Program-made: the position numbers and the translations under genes
Notes under the pieces: generated by a model
Told to the model about the DNA's origin: nothing
What the model saw: only the letters and a program-made list of their open reading frames with translations
The model's database searches: none
Shown here: positions 52,233-61,658 of the stretch, one piece after another
Layout: the number at the start of each line of letters is the position of its first letter
Numbering within the stretch: position 1 is the stretch's first letter
NCBI GenBank assembly: GCA_900696645.1
Contig: CAADGV010000033.1
Coordinates: forward strand, 1-64,000
Direction of reading: 5' to 3'
Length of the DNA: 64,000 nt
Origin: an uncultured Chlorobiota bacterium
GTDB taxonomy: Bacteria; Bacteroidota; Ignavibacteria; UBA10030; UBA6906

Positions 52233-53051
52233 GTGAAAACACCTGCAGCAATACTGTTTCTCTTCTGTTCAACGGTCAGCAACGCGGCTTTTGAACACCT
52301 TCCTCATGGAGGCCGTTCGACGGCGATGGGTAACGCACTGGTTGCCCTCGCCGGAAATGAGTGGTCGGCCTTTGTCAATCCCGCCCTGCTTCGTACATGC
52401 GACGAACGAATGATATCGCTGTCGTATGCACCGCAGCCGTTTCAACTCAACGAGCTGGCCCGGGCCGCTGCAAGTTTTATTGAACCGACATCAATAGGCA
52501 CATTCAGTTTCTCGGCATCACGATTCGGCTTCGAGTTGTACAAGGAAACCCGTCTTGCGCTTTCATACGCCACCGATCTGGCGGATATAGTAAGTGGCGG
52601 CGTGACTCTGAATTACTATTCCCTCGGCATTCAAAACTACGGAAGCGCTTCCTCGTTTGGAATCGACGTTGGATTGATGGTCGAGATTTCCGATGAACTG
52701 CGGTGGGGATTTTCTGCATTCAACATCAATGCGGCTGCGATTGGCGCGGCAAAGGAGAAACTGCCGCAAATATTCTCGACGGGAGTTGCATTTGAACCCG
52801 TCAGCAATGCTGTAATTGCCGCCAGTATCGTCAAAGATATTCGCTATGCAGCCGAACTGCATTTTGGCGTGGAGTATACCTTCATTGATGCCCTTGCGCT
52901 TCGGGCGGGCACTACCAGTGATCCAAATACGCTCAACGCCGGAGTAGGCATCGCATACGCATTTGCACGGTTTGACTATGCCTTTTCTTCCCACAGTGAG
53001 TTGGGGGTGACTCATCAATTTTCTATCTCATTGAAGTTGGGTGACCTGTGA
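52233..53051 (+). CDS. PorQ/PorV-like outer membrane beta-barrel protein
   Basis: The 272-residue protein is a third, shorter PorV/PorQ-family barrel: signal peptide, then GGRSTAMGNALVALAGNEWSAFVNPALL, followed by barrel strands such as FGIDVGLMVEISDELRWGFSAFNIN. It begins with GTG after a GGAGGG ribosome binding site 5 bases upstream. It lies 21 bases before an exported helix-hairpin-helix protein and divergently from the PorD-like gene, so the three form an envelope cluster. Confidence 0.82.
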   Translation: MKTPAAILFLFCSTVSNAAFEHLPHGGRSTAMGNALVALAGNEWSAFVNPALLRTCDERMISLSYAPQPFQLNELARAAASFIEPTSIGTFSFSASRFGFELYKETRLALSYATDLADIVSGGVTLNYYSLGIQNYGSASSFGIDVGLMVEISDELRWGFSAFNINAAAIGAAKEKLPQIFSTGVAFEPVSNAVIAASIVKDIRYAAELHFGVEYTFIDALALRAGTTSDPNTLNAGVGIAYAFARFDYAFSSHSELGVTHQFSISLKLGDL

Positions 53052-53072
53052 ACATTGCGAGGAGAGAACACT

Positions 53073-55109
53073 ATGTCCCTTACGCCCTGCGTTTTCTCGG
53101 CTATTCTTCTTTGTGCAGGAGGAACTGCATCAACCGTGAATGCTCAAATATTGCAGGATTCTCTCGGCATGTATCCAGCGGGAGATGTTGAAGAATTGTT
53201 GGAACAGATTGAGACGGAAGCTGAAAACTCCGAGCTTCTGGACCGCCTTGAGTGGCTGCAAGAACATCCGCTCGATCTGAATACCGCAAGCAGAGAAGAG
53301 CTTGCATCCTTACCGCTGCTCACGCCGGACGAGATTGAACGAATTATTAATCTGAGAGCAAGGCTCAAACGCTTCACCACTGTCGATCAGATAGGATTGG
53401 TTGAAGAGGAAGGTCAAGAGTTGCTTTCACGAATTCGGAAGTATGTAGCCGTCGCCAATCTTGAAAACAACATCAACAAGGGATTCTCTTCAACACTACG
53501 ATCACGTGTGGTGCGGGATGTGCAACAACGAAAAGGATTTCAAAATGGCAGCTTCGCCGGTTCACCCCTGAAGAGTTATTCCCGCCTTTCTGTGCGTCAA
53601 TCCGACAATCTTCAAGGCGGCGCATTATTTGAGAAGGATGCAGGAGAAAAGACCGGCAGTGGATTCATATCCGGATATCTTGCCTTCAGAGATGTATCGT
53701 TTGTCTCTCAAGCAATCCTTGGTGACTACATCGTTGAAGCAGGGCAGGGCTTGGTACTCTGGCGTGCGAGTGCATTCGGCAAGGGAAGCGAAGCTGTTTC
53801 GGTAGTCAAGAAGTCGGGAGCGGCCGCTCAGCCATATCGATCCTCCGATGAATTCAATTTCATGCGCGGCGTTGCTGTTGCATCGGGGATAGAATTGGGA
53901 GAGGATAAGCTGAATGTGACGGCGTTCTACTCGCGTCGAGCGCTGAGTGCAAGCGGTGACGATGTTGCGGTTTCGAGCTTCTACCGGGACGGCCTGTTTC
54001 GTACGGAGAGCGAGCTTCGCAGAAAGTCGAATGTTGATGAACGCATGATTGGGGGACGATTGAGATTCAGCACAGTTGAGAATCTCGCCGTCGGCGCCAC
54101 AGCGTATCAATCATCATTCAGTAAACCCGTTGTTGCCAACCGGTTGTTTGAGTTTGAGGGCACGTCTGCATCTGTGTTCGGGGTTGATGCAGAAATGCAT
54201 TTGGGCTGGCTTACGCCGAAGCTTTCTCAAATAACATTGTTCGGCGAACTCGCTCGATCTCAAAACTCAGCGTTCGCAGGGATTGTAGGCTCAATTTTGA
54301 ATTTGACCCGCGGAACCCGTGTTGCATTGATCTATCGGGATTATTCACCCCGCTTTCATTCTTTACATGCGTCCGGGTTCGGTGAACGAAGCGACACAAA
54401 AAACGAACGGGGCTTCTATTTCGGCGCCGAAATACGAGTCACCCCATCCATTTATGTTTCAGGATACATCGACCACTTCAAATCTCCGTGGCGAACCTTC
54501 GACAATCCGTTGCCTGCGAGCGGGCGGGATATTTTCGTGCAAGCAAATGTAAAACCACTGAACCGATTGGCGCTTTCCCTCCGTTACACAAATAAAACCA
54601 CGGAAAGCAGACAGGTTTCTGTTGACGAGTTTCTTCGCGAGACGCGGCTTCTCGTCGACCGGCAACAACAGAAGATTCGAGTGACTGCTTCGTTTCAAGC
54701 GAGCAAGCAGGTACGACTTAGGGGCAGAATTGAAACAACGATTATTGATTACGACCTGATCAAGCGGCATGAACGCGGATGGTTGTTCTTTCAGGACATA
54801 CAGTATCTGCCGCAACCTGCTTTCGCGGCAGAGGCAAGGCTTATCTTCTTTCATACCGACTCGTACGATTCGCGGCTCTACGAATATGAAAGCGACTTGC
54901 GAGGTGTCTTCTCGAATCCTGCGATGTTCGGGAAGGGGAGGAGATGGTATGTTCTGTTGCGATGGAATATTCTCCCCAAGATCCATTTCTCCGCGAAGTA
55001 TTCGGAAACGCAGAAAGAGGGCGTCAAGACGATTGGCTCCGGACTGACGGAGATTGACGGAAACCTGGACAATAGAATAAGTGTTCAAATGGAAGTAAGC
55101 TTGGACTGA
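53073..55109 (+). CDS. Exported ComEA-like helix-hairpin-helix protein with large beta-rich C-terminus
   Basis: This 678-residue protein has a signal peptide and a ComEA-type HhH region at about residues 65-125 (DLNTASREELASLPLLTPDEIERIINLRA, then FTTVDQIGLVEE). About 540 residues with alternating aromatic and polar patterns follow, suggestive of an outer membrane barrel (for example FFGELAR- and YRDYSPRF-like strands, ending ISVQMEVSLD). The combination occurs in Bacteroidota but its role is unknown; DNA binding at the cell surface is possible. GAGGAG precedes the ATG at 53073, preferred over the TTG at 53055. Confidence 0.85.
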   Translation: MSLTPCVFSAILLCAGGTASTVNAQILQDSLGMYPAGDVEELLEQIETEAENSELLDRLEWLQEHPLDLNTASREELASLPLLTPDEIERIINLRARLKRFTTVDQIGLVEEEGQELLSRIRKYVAVANLENNINKGFSSTLRSRVVRDVQQRKGFQNGSFAGSPLKSYSRLSVRQSDNLQGGALFEKDAGEKTGSGFISGYLAFRDVSFVSQAILGDYIVEAGQGLVLWRASAFGKGSEAVSVVKKSGAAAQPYRSSDEFNFMRGVAVASGIELGEDKLNVTAFYSRRALSASGDDVAVSSFYRDGLFRTESELRRKSNVDERMIGGRLRFSTVENLAVGATAYQSSFSKPVVANRLFEFEGTSASVFGVDAEMHLGWLTPKLSQITLFGELARSQNSAFAGIVGSILNLTRGTRVALIYRDYSPRFHSLHASGFGERSDTKNERGFYFGAEIRVTPSIYVSGYIDHFKSPWRTFDNPLPASGRDIFVQANVKPLNRLALSLRYTNKTTESRQVSVDEFLRETRLLVDRQQQKIRVTASFQASKQVRLRGRIETTIIDYDLIKRHERGWLFFQDIQYLPQPAFAAEARLIFFHTDSYDSRLYEYESDLRGVFSNPAMFGKGRRWYVLLRWNILPKIHFSAKYSETQKEGVKTIGSGLTEIDGNLDNRISVQMEVSLD

Positions 55110-55172
55110 GGAATCTCGCGGGGTTCATACCTGGTGGGTGGCGCTACCTGACGCAGAGCCTTTGAAAATAGA

Positions 55173-55192
55173 ATGATTTTGGCCAAAATCAT
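55173..55192. promoter_or_regulatory. Perfect 20-base palindrome in a divergent-free intergenic region
   Basis: ATGATTTTGG and CCAAAATCAT form an uninterrupted palindrome about 75 bases upstream of the histidine kinase -35 element. No T tract on either side suggests a protein binding site rather than a terminator, though transcript pairing is possible. The rest of the 55110-55377 gap holds the promoter at 55267 and nothing else I can support. Confidence 0.5.
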
Positions 55193-55266
55193 GCCGGTTG
55201 CTAAGTTGAATGACGTATGTCTGACGTGAAAGTTTACAAGAATGCTCCAACTGTTTACCGATCTTC

Positions 55267-55295
55267 TTGCTTATAACGAATTGTCTGTCTAAATT
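55267..55295 (+). promoter_or_regulatory. Putative promoter of the histidine kinase operon
   Basis: TTGCTT (55267-55272), 17-base spacer, TAAATT (55290-55295), which reads on as TAAATTTG and fits the TAnnTTTG Bacteroidota element. The leader is about 76 bases. Confidence 0.55.
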
Positions 55296-55377
55296 TGCGG
55301 AGGAGTTGAAGCTCTGCCCCAGGAAAGCAGGTCGGTGTTGACGTAACGAGTTCCTTCATGGAGAGGAAGTGTCTCAA

Positions 55378-56865
55378 ATGAAGCTTACGATCTACCACAA
55401 GATGTTAGTAGGATTTGGTATTGTCATCTTCCTGATGATCGTTACCAATTTCTATGTTCTCCTTCAAATGAATAAAGTCACGAAGGTGACCACAGAGGCG
55501 TTCTCCTACGATGTCCCGGGAATTGACTTTGCAAAGCAGTTGCAGGAAGTGCTGTATGTAGAAGAACCCTATGCAGCAAAGGCCGTGGCGTTTCACGACG
55601 CGGAATACTACAAAGGGTTTGAAGAACAAAGTAAAGTGTTCGACCGGTTGGTTGATTCGCTTGCCTCCACACGCCTTACCCCGAAGACCCGGGCAATCCT
55701 GGACAGAATTCGTGAGAGTCATGCTTGGTTTGCAGACGCGACGCGACGCGCAACGTTCGGCATCGGACGCAAGAACAACGATCCTGCCTTTGATGATGCG
55801 GCCCGCAGTGATAGCCTTGATGTGTTACTCTCAGAAATTCGCGGCTTCATTGAAATACACGAATCCGCAGTGAAGCAATCGATGTGGGAAGCAAGCCACC
55901 GGATGTCCAAGTCGACAAATGTTGCGTATGTACTTTCCGTCTGTACACTTCTGATTGCAGTCGGTGCGGCGGTGTTTATTGCCCGCACGATTACCAAGCC
56001 GCTTTCCGTGCTGATTGACGGAACGGAGAAGATTGCGGCCGGTAAATTCGCGCCGATCAATGTTTCTACACGGGATGAAATGTCGCTTCTGGCAAACGCG
56101 ATGAACGAGATGACTGCCAAGCTGCACTCTACCGACCGCATGAAAACCGAAATGATGCATCACATTTCGCATGAACTCCGCACACCGCTTCAAGCTATGA
56201 CCTCCGCCCTGAATCTCCTGGCCGATCAACGATACGGCACGTTGAATTCAGAGCAATTGCGTTTAACTTCGTTTTTGCGGGAAGGAATCAATAAGATTAC
56301 GTCCTTCAGCCATCAGTTCCTGGATATTTCGAAAATCGAATCCGGCGCTATGCAGTACAGCTTTGCACCGGCAGACCTTCTCACTGTCATGTTGCCGGTG
56401 ATAGAAGAAGCAAAGCTCATTGCCACGCGCAAGAGCATTACCGTGACCGTAAATGCAACTCCGATCCCGAAAGTAAAGGCCGATGTTGACAAACTTTCGC
56501 AGGTGTACAGCAATCTGCTCAGCAACGCAATAAAGTATACGCCGGAGAACGGCAGAATACAGATTGATGTCGGACAATCGAAATTCGGTGTGAGAGTATC
56601 GGTTACAGATTCAGGCATCGGCATTGCGCCGGAAGATCTGCCGAATGTTTTCACGAAATTCTATCAAGCGAAGAATTCGGACAAGGCGAGTAGCCGCGGA
56701 ACCGGTGTCGGGCTTGCATTGGTCAAGGCACTTGTTGAAGCGCACGGAGGTAGGGTCTTTGCTGAAAGCGCCGTTGGTGAAGGGACACGGTTCACGGTTG
56801 AATTGCCCGCTGTGAAGGAACCGGTGATACCGGCATTTGCGGCGATGCAGCAGTCCGTCAATTGA
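55378..56865 (+). CDS. Membrane-bound sensor histidine kinase with HAMP domain
   Basis: The product (495 residues from the ATG) has two TM helices (about 10-30 and 183-203) around a four-helix-like periplasmic sensor, then a HAMP domain. The kinase core has the phospho-acceptor His265 in HHISHELRTP, an N-box NLLSNAIKYT, a G1 box DSGIGI and GTGVGLALVK. No receiver domain is attached and no response regulator is adjacent. The ligand is unknown. The ATG at 55378 is 11 bases after GAGAGG; a GTG at 55369 is possible. It precedes a coiled-coil protein by 11 bases. Confidence 0.93.
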   Translation: MKLTIYHKMLVGFGIVIFLMIVTNFYVLLQMNKVTKVTTEAFSYDVPGIDFAKQLQEVLYVEEPYAAKAVAFHDAEYYKGFEEQSKVFDRLVDSLASTRLTPKTRAILDRIRESHAWFADATRRATFGIGRKNNDPAFDDAARSDSLDVLLSEIRGFIEIHESAVKQSMWEASHRMSKSTNVAYVLSVCTLLIAVGAAVFIARTITKPLSVLIDGTEKIAAGKFAPINVSTRDEMSLLANAMNEMTAKLHSTDRMKTEMMHHISHELRTPLQAMTSALNLLADQRYGTLNSEQLRLTSFLREGINKITSFSHQFLDISKIESGAMQYSFAPADLLTVMLPVIEEAKLIATRKSITVTVNATPIPKVKADVDKLSQVYSNLLSNAIKYTPENGRIQIDVGQSKFGVRVSVTDSGIGIAPEDLPNVFTKFYQAKNSDKASSRGTGVGLALVKALVEAHGGRVFAESAVGEGTRFTVELPAVKEPVIPAFAAMQQSVN

Positions 56866-56876
56866 GCGGAGGGTGT

Positions 56877-57599
56877 ATGATAAAAGTCTTGGCGTGTACA
56901 GTAGTGGCTTCTCTGGTGGGCTTTGCAAGCGTTGCCCAAGCACAAAGCGCAAAGAATCTGTCCGAGCGGGAGACAAAGGCGGAATATCACCTCTCATTTG
57001 CTGACAGTCTCGAGACTGCCGGAGCCTTCCAAGGGGCTTCCCTTGTTTACAAGATGGTTGTAGAGTTGTATCCGAATAGTGTGTACTATGCCGAAGCGGT
57101 TCGCAGCCTCGGTCACTTGTATATCAACCCGTTCAACACAGCGCGAAACGACAGCATTGCCCTTTACTGGTTCAAGAAGCATCTTGAGATTCCTTGGCTG
57201 CAACGCGGCGAGCGCTCGAGGTCGGTGATTGTTTCCTCTCTCGTACGCGAAAGACTGAAGTCCAATACCACCGACTCACGCCGAGCTGATGTTATTGATA
57301 GTCTCTCGCAGCTTGCCCGCATTCAAGCAGCAGAGATTGCAGCGCAATCGAAAAGAATTGCCGAGTTAAGGTCTGATCTCGAACAAACGGACACCGATCT
57401 GCATATCCTCCTCGAATTTCAGAAAAATCCGATTGTCACGAGAAGGGATTCTCTCGCTGCCAGCAGCACAACACTCCAACGGCTGGCTGAAGCGACAGAC
57501 TCCCAACAAGAACGTAAGAACGCCGAACAATCAAACGAACAACTCCGCAAGTTACGTGAGATTGACTTGCGAGCATTGCAGCGCCGCTCGAAACGATAG
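56877..57599 (+). CDS. Exported coiled-coil/TPR-like protein
   Basis: This 240-residue protein has a signal peptide (cleavage after AQA). An N-terminal TPR-like helical pair follows (SFADSLETAGAFQGASLVYKMVVELYPNS and YYAEAVRSLGHLYI). The C-terminal half is strongly coiled coil, rich in E, R, Q and A (AAEIAAQSKRIAELRSDLEQ through EQSNEQLRKLREIDL). I recognise no family. It begins after a GGAGGG ribosome binding site directly downstream of the kinase, so it may be an envelope component monitored by, or acting on, that kinase's sensor; inference only. Confidence 0.8.
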   Translation: MIKVLACTVVASLVGFASVAQAQSAKNLSERETKAEYHLSFADSLETAGAFQGASLVYKMVVELYPNSVYYAEAVRSLGHLYINPFNTARNDSIALYWFKKHLEIPWLQRGERSRSVIVSSLVRERLKSNTTDSRRADVIDSLSQLARIQAAEIAAQSKRIAELRSDLEQTDTDLHILLEFQKNPIVTRRDSLAASSTTLQRLAEATDSQQERKNAEQSNEQLRKLREIDLRALQRRSKR

Positions 57600-57724
57600 C
57601 AGGCTAGTTCAGTGGCTTAAGATGCCCGCGGGCGTTGCGTCGTTCACAAGATGGTGCGCACCCGTTCCTTTGCCGGCATCGATCACCTCTTTCCACTACC
57701 TTTTCAACAAATCCTGACAACCGT

Positions 57725-59851
57725 ATGAGACAGTCTCGATACGTCCTCGTTGCCCTTTTGTCTGCATTTACAGCGGAGGGTTTTGCTCAGCCTTTACAAT
57801 ATCCTTTGTCCGAGAAAGTTGATGTCACGGACTCTTATTTCGGGGTAACTGTTCCGGACCCTTACAGGTGGCTTGAAGACGACACATCACGCGCTGTTGC
57901 CGGATGGGTAGCCAGCCAAAATGAGGTGACGTTCGAGTATCTTTCCCGAATTCCATTCCGCGAGAAGTTGAAAAATCGTCTCGAGCAGATTTTCAACTAT
58001 CCAAAATACTCGACCCCTGTACGAAAAGGGAAGTACTATGTCTTTTCGAAGAACGATGGACTTCAAAACCAGGCGGTGTACTACATACAGGAAGGCCTCG
58101 GCGGCACGCCTACCGTTCTTCTCGATCCGAATACGTGGTCGGAAGATGGTACGATAAAACTGGCCTCTCTCGATCTGTCGAGAGATGGAAAGTATCTCGC
58201 GTACAGCATCTCACGCGCCGGATCGGATTGGCGCGAGTTCTTCATTATGGAGGTCGAGAGCCGCACACTTCTGCCCGATCACATCCAATGGGCAAAATTC
58301 TCTGGCGCTGCCTGGCATGAAGATGGGTTCTTCTACAGCAAATACGACCCGCCAGCTGACACATCAAAGGCGCTCTCTGCAAAGAACGAAAACCACAAAG
58401 TGTATTATCACAAAATCGGGACGCCTCAACGAGACGATATCCTGGTATTTGAGGACAAGGATAACCCCCTTCGGTTTCACGGCGTATCGGTGACAGAAGA
58501 CGGCCGCTTTGCGATTCTTTCCATTTCTGATCGTGGCCGAGGCAAGAATGGGAATGCGATTTTTGTGAGAGATGTGAAGAAAGGGGAGAAGTCGTTCAAG
58601 CCTCTTGTGAATCAATTCGATAATACAATTCGCGTTATCGACAATATCGACGGAAAGTTGCTTGTCAAGACGAATACCGGAGCACCGAACGAGCGGGTGG
58701 TGTTGATTGATCCGGCGAAGCCTGAGGAAAAGCATTGGAAAGTAATCTTGCCGGAGAAAGACCATCTGCTTGAAGGCGTTACGGCAGCGGGCGGAAAACT
58801 CCTTGCAACATATCTGAAAGATGTGAGCCATCGAGCGTACGTGTACTCTTTGAACGGGAAGTTGGAGCATGAACTGAGCTTGCCGACACTCGGCACAGTG
58901 AGTTTTTCCGGCGGACGGCGGGATGATAATGTCATCTTCTACACTTTCACATCTTTCACGTTCCCGACTTCCATCTACAAGTTTGATATCGGGAACAAGC
59001 AAGCCGAACTCTTCCGGCAATCGGAAGTGTCGTTTGTTCCGGAAGACTTTGAAACCAAGCAAGTGTTCTTTCCCAGCAAGGATGGCACCCGGGTACCGAT
59101 GTTCATCACCCACAAAAAGGGCGTGCAGCTTGACGGAAACAATCCGACCCTGTTGTACGGTTACGGCGGTTTCAATGTCAGTCAGCGACCGTCGTTCAAC
59201 TCTCTGGTGATAGCATTGCTTGAACAGGGGGTTGTGTATTGTGTCGTGAACCTACGCGGCGGTGGTGAGTATGGTAAATCGTGGCATCAGGCGGGAACGG
59301 TTCTCCAAAAACAGAATGTGTTCGATGATTTTATCGCCGCCGGGGAATGGCTGATAGCGAACAAGTACACAGCGGCGAACAAGCTCGCAATGCAGGGGGG
59401 AAGTAACGGTGGGTTGCTTGTCGGTGCAGTAATGTGCCAACGGCCTGATTTATTCAAAGTTGCGCTTCCCGCGGTCGGGGTTATGGATATGTTGCGGTAT
59501 CATACATTTACCATCGGCTGGAACTGGAAACCCGACTACGGCAGTAGCGAGGATTCTGTTCAGTTTCATGCACTGTACAAATACTCTCCGCTTCACAATC
59601 TCCGGGATGGCGTGAGTTATCCTGCGACGCTTGTAACAACAGCCAACCGTGACGATCGGGTAGTTCCCGCACATTCCTACAAGTTTGCCGCGACGCTGCA
59701 GGAGAAACACCGTGGCGATAATCCTGTTCTCATTCGCGTTGAAACGAAATCCGGCCATGGGGCCAGCAATACGACGAAACAAATAGCAACGACTGCGGAC
59801 ATCTATTCATTTCTCCTGTACAATCTGGGGGTGCAGGCACAATGGCCATAA
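57725..59851 (+). CDS. Exported prolyl oligopeptidase (S9A)
   Basis: The 708-residue enzyme has a signal peptide (VLVALLSAFTAEGFAQ), a seven-bladed propeller beginning with DSYFGVTVPDPYRWLEDD, and a C-terminal alpha/beta hydrolase domain. The S9A signature is NLRGGGEYGKSWHQAG, with the triad Ser560 (GGSNGG), Asp643 (RDDRVVP) and His678 (SGHG). It hydrolyses short proline-containing peptides, here in the periplasm. It is 125 bases after the coiled-coil gene without a visible promoter or terminator between, so cotranscription is possible. Confidence 0.95.
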   Translation: MRQSRYVLVALLSAFTAEGFAQPLQYPLSEKVDVTDSYFGVTVPDPYRWLEDDTSRAVAGWVASQNEVTFEYLSRIPFREKLKNRLEQIFNYPKYSTPVRKGKYYVFSKNDGLQNQAVYYIQEGLGGTPTVLLDPNTWSEDGTIKLASLDLSRDGKYLAYSISRAGSDWREFFIMEVESRTLLPDHIQWAKFSGAAWHEDGFFYSKYDPPADTSKALSAKNENHKVYYHKIGTPQRDDILVFEDKDNPLRFHGVSVTEDGRFAILSISDRGRGKNGNAIFVRDVKKGEKSFKPLVNQFDNTIRVIDNIDGKLLVKTNTGAPNERVVLIDPAKPEEKHWKVILPEKDHLLEGVTAAGGKLLATYLKDVSHRAYVYSLNGKLEHELSLPTLGTVSFSGGRRDDNVIFYTFTSFTFPTSIYKFDIGNKQAELFRQSEVSFVPEDFETKQVFFPSKDGTRVPMFITHKKGVQLDGNNPTLLYGYGGFNVSQRPSFNSLVIALLEQGVVYCVVNLRGGGEYGKSWHQAGTVLQKQNVFDDFIAAGEWLIANKYTAANKLAMQGGSNGGLLVGAVMCQRPDLFKVALPAVGVMDMLRYHTFTIGWNWKPDYGSSEDSVQFHALYKYSPLHNLRDGVSYPATLVTTANRDDRVVPAHSYKFAATLQEKHRGDNPVLIRVETKSGHGASNTTKQIATTADIYSFLLYNLGVQAQWP

Positions 59852-60399
59852 GTAGCGGACAGCTTTATCACCTCAATCTCACGGCAACCGAGGTGGAGAG
59901 AGCCCTCACACAGGAATATCTCCTCAAGTCGCAGATTATTCATCTCGCTCTACTAATGGGGGCATTGACGTTTCTGACGGCTGCTATTTTCTTCTATGCA
60001 CAGAACGAGCCGAATGTCGGCGTTGATCAATCTCTGCTGGATACGCTAAGCCTTGTCCATGTTATCTACGCCTTCGGTACATATAGTGCAGCCCCATTCA
60101 TATTTAAACGTCAACTCGCGGGTTCTGCTAAAGATGCGAATCCGGAAGAGAATCCGGCTCTGATGTTTCTTATCAGAGTGAGAACAGCTCAGATTATTCG
60201 ACTGGCGCTATTTGAGGGCACGGCCTTTCTCGGGTTGATTGTATTGATGCAGGGGGCAATCAATGGAATCCTGCACGTACACCCGGTTTATTGGTGGAAC
60301 GTGGCATCCACCGCGATACTTGCCGGCCTAATCATTCTAACATTCCCGACGAAAGCGAAGATAATGCAACTATTCAATGACCGGTACGGCCAATATTGA
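59842..60399 (+). CDS. Four-TM membrane protein of unknown function
   Basis: This 185-residue protein has four predicted TM helices (about residues 30-52, 65-88, 113-138 and 150-170) and a short polar N-terminus. The start ATG lies inside the last codons of the prolyl oligopeptidase gene (10-base overlap) and the frame overlaps that of the next gene start region, so it belongs to the operon. I recognise no family. Confidence 0.75.
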   Translation: MAISSGQLYHLNLTATEVERALTQEYLLKSQIIHLALLMGALTFLTAAIFFYAQNEPNVGVDQSLLDTLSLVHVIYAFGTYSAAPFIFKRQLAGSAKDANPEENPALMFLIRVRTAQIIRLALFEGTAFLGLIVLMQGAINGILHVHPVYWWNVASTAILAGLIILTFPTKAKIMQLFNDRYGQY

Positions 60400-60413
60400 A
60401 TGATGGAGAATAT

Positions 60414-60929
60414 GTGACTAAACGATTACCCCTTCTTCTTATCCTCGTGTTCCCGTTGTTTGTCTGCTTCATGGCGTGGTATGTTTGGTACAGCCCCGCA
60501 ACAACGGTTATTCTTGTGCGACATGCCGAGCGGCTGAACGATACGGACACTACGTCAATTTCGGAAGCCGGGCTGGAAAGAGCGGAGCAGTTGGCGCAGG
60601 CGCTACGTTCCTATCCGCTGAAGAGAATTTTCGTTTCTGAGAAACACAGGACTCTCCAAACTGCCGCAGCCACCGCCGTATTATTCAACCTTCAACCCGT
60701 ACAGATTAGAGCCAACGCCATTCGCGGCTTTGCGGATTCCGTGAAGGCACATCGAGGCGATGCCATTTTGATTGTCGGGCATTCCGATACTGTCCCGAAC
60801 ATCATTGCAAAGCTGGGGGTCTCATCTCCTCCCGCAATCGAAACATCAGACTTTGATGATCTGTTCGTAGTAACGGTGTTTCGGTTCCGCTCAACAATGG
60901 TGCATTTGAAATACGGAAATCCTTCCTGA
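60414..60929 (+). CDS. Membrane-anchored histidine phosphatase (phosphoglycerate mutase superfamily)
   Basis: The product (171 residues from the GTG) has an N-terminal signal anchor (LPLLLILVFPLFVCFMAW) followed by a histidine phosphatase domain with the catalytic VRHAER motif and a second His in VGHSDT. It lies on the outer side of the inner membrane if the anchor is uncleaved. Relatives include SixA-like phosphatases that act on phosphohistidine and broad-specificity phosphatases, so a link to the nearby kinase is conceivable but not shown. GGAG precedes the GTG at 60414; a TTG at 60396 is an alternative. Confidence 0.82.
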   Translation: MTKRLPLLLILVFPLFVCFMAWYVWYSPATTVILVRHAERLNDTDTTSISEAGLERAEQLAQALRSYPLKRIFVSEKHRTLQTAAATAVLFNLQPVQIRANAIRGFADSVKAHRGDAILIVGHSDTVPNIIAKLGVSSPPAIETSDFDDLFVVTVFRFRSTMVHLKYGNPS

Positions 60930-60940
60930 GAGAAGCAAAA

Positions 60941-60980
60941 TCCCTGTCGGCTTTGGGGACGAGCCGCACAGGGACTTTGT
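60941..60980. terminator. Bidirectional hairpin between convergent phosphatase and response regulator genes
   Basis: TCCCTGT / ACAGGGA outer arms and GGCT / AGCC inner arms form a long stem with a nine-base loop. T-rich sequence follows on the minus strand (TTTTGCTTCTCT), so it mainly terminates the response regulator transcript. Confidence 0.7.
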
Positions 60981-60993
60981 GTGACGAAGAGAA

Positions 60994-61461
60994 TTAGTAG
61001 CGCGCCGATCGATTTGCACTCCGCCGTGGGTCGTTCTGCAACAGATGATGCGATGTAGGCACGCCATCGACACTTGGGGGAGGAAGTTCCCGTTTGTCTT
61101 CCGGTGTTGTCAGGAATTTGACCCATGCAATGAGTTCAGTCAGGGGTCTTCCTTTCTTGAAGAAGCCTTCACGCTTCGGGTCCTTTACAGCTTCAGTGGT
61201 GAGTTTGTCGTTGTAGCCGGAGATAAAGAGTACCGGCATGTTCTGCTTGCCCGGGGTCTCGCGCACAACTTCGCGTAAACGAATGCCATCCATACGCGGC
61301 ATGTAAACATCTGTGATGAGCATGTCGAACGATGATTCGCTCAACTTCTTGAGAGCTTCTTCTCCGTCGGCAGCCGTGACAACCTGATAGCCCTCGGAGG
61401 TAAGCATTGTCCTCAGCAACATTCGAATGACAGAATCGTCATCTACTACAAGCAGGTTCAT
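60994..61461 (-). CDS. Single-domain response regulator
   Basis: This 155-residue protein is a CheY-like receiver domain with acidic residues Asp7-Asp9, phospho-acceptor Asp51 in ITDVYMPRMDG, Ser81 in FISGY and Lys102/Lys103. The last 30 residues are a basic, low-complexity tail (PPPSVDG...RRSANRSARY) with no output domain. No kinase is adjacent, although an orphan kinase lies at 55378. The Met at 61461 matches the receiver start; the open frame further upstream has no support. Confidence 0.9.
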   Translation of the reverse strand: MNLLVVDDDSVIRMLLRTMLTSEGYQVVTAADGEEALKKLSESSFDMLITDVYMPRMDGIRLREVVRETPGKQNMPVLFISGYNDKLTTEAVKDPKREGFFKKGRPLTELIAWVKFLTTPEDKRELPPPSVDGVPTSHHLLQNDPRRSANRSARY

Positions 61462-61658
61462 AGCTGCCTCAATGGATTTCTTTGATCTTTTGCCATAAAG
61501 ATTATCGGAGGGTGAGGGGAAAAAAGTAGCAACATCGAGGAACAAAGACATAACCGGTGACTGGTGACAAATGTTTTGCGCTTCTCTTTCGCGGATGTAC
61601 TTCCTCTGAATAAACGAAATGACGTATTTCAGGCCTTGGAAAGCCGTAGGAGACACAA

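Noticed and set aside
57604-57660. tRNA-like string GGCTAGTTCAGTGG after the coiled-coil gene
   Set aside because: It resembles a D-loop, but no acceptor stem, anticodon arm or T-loop pairing can be arranged around it.
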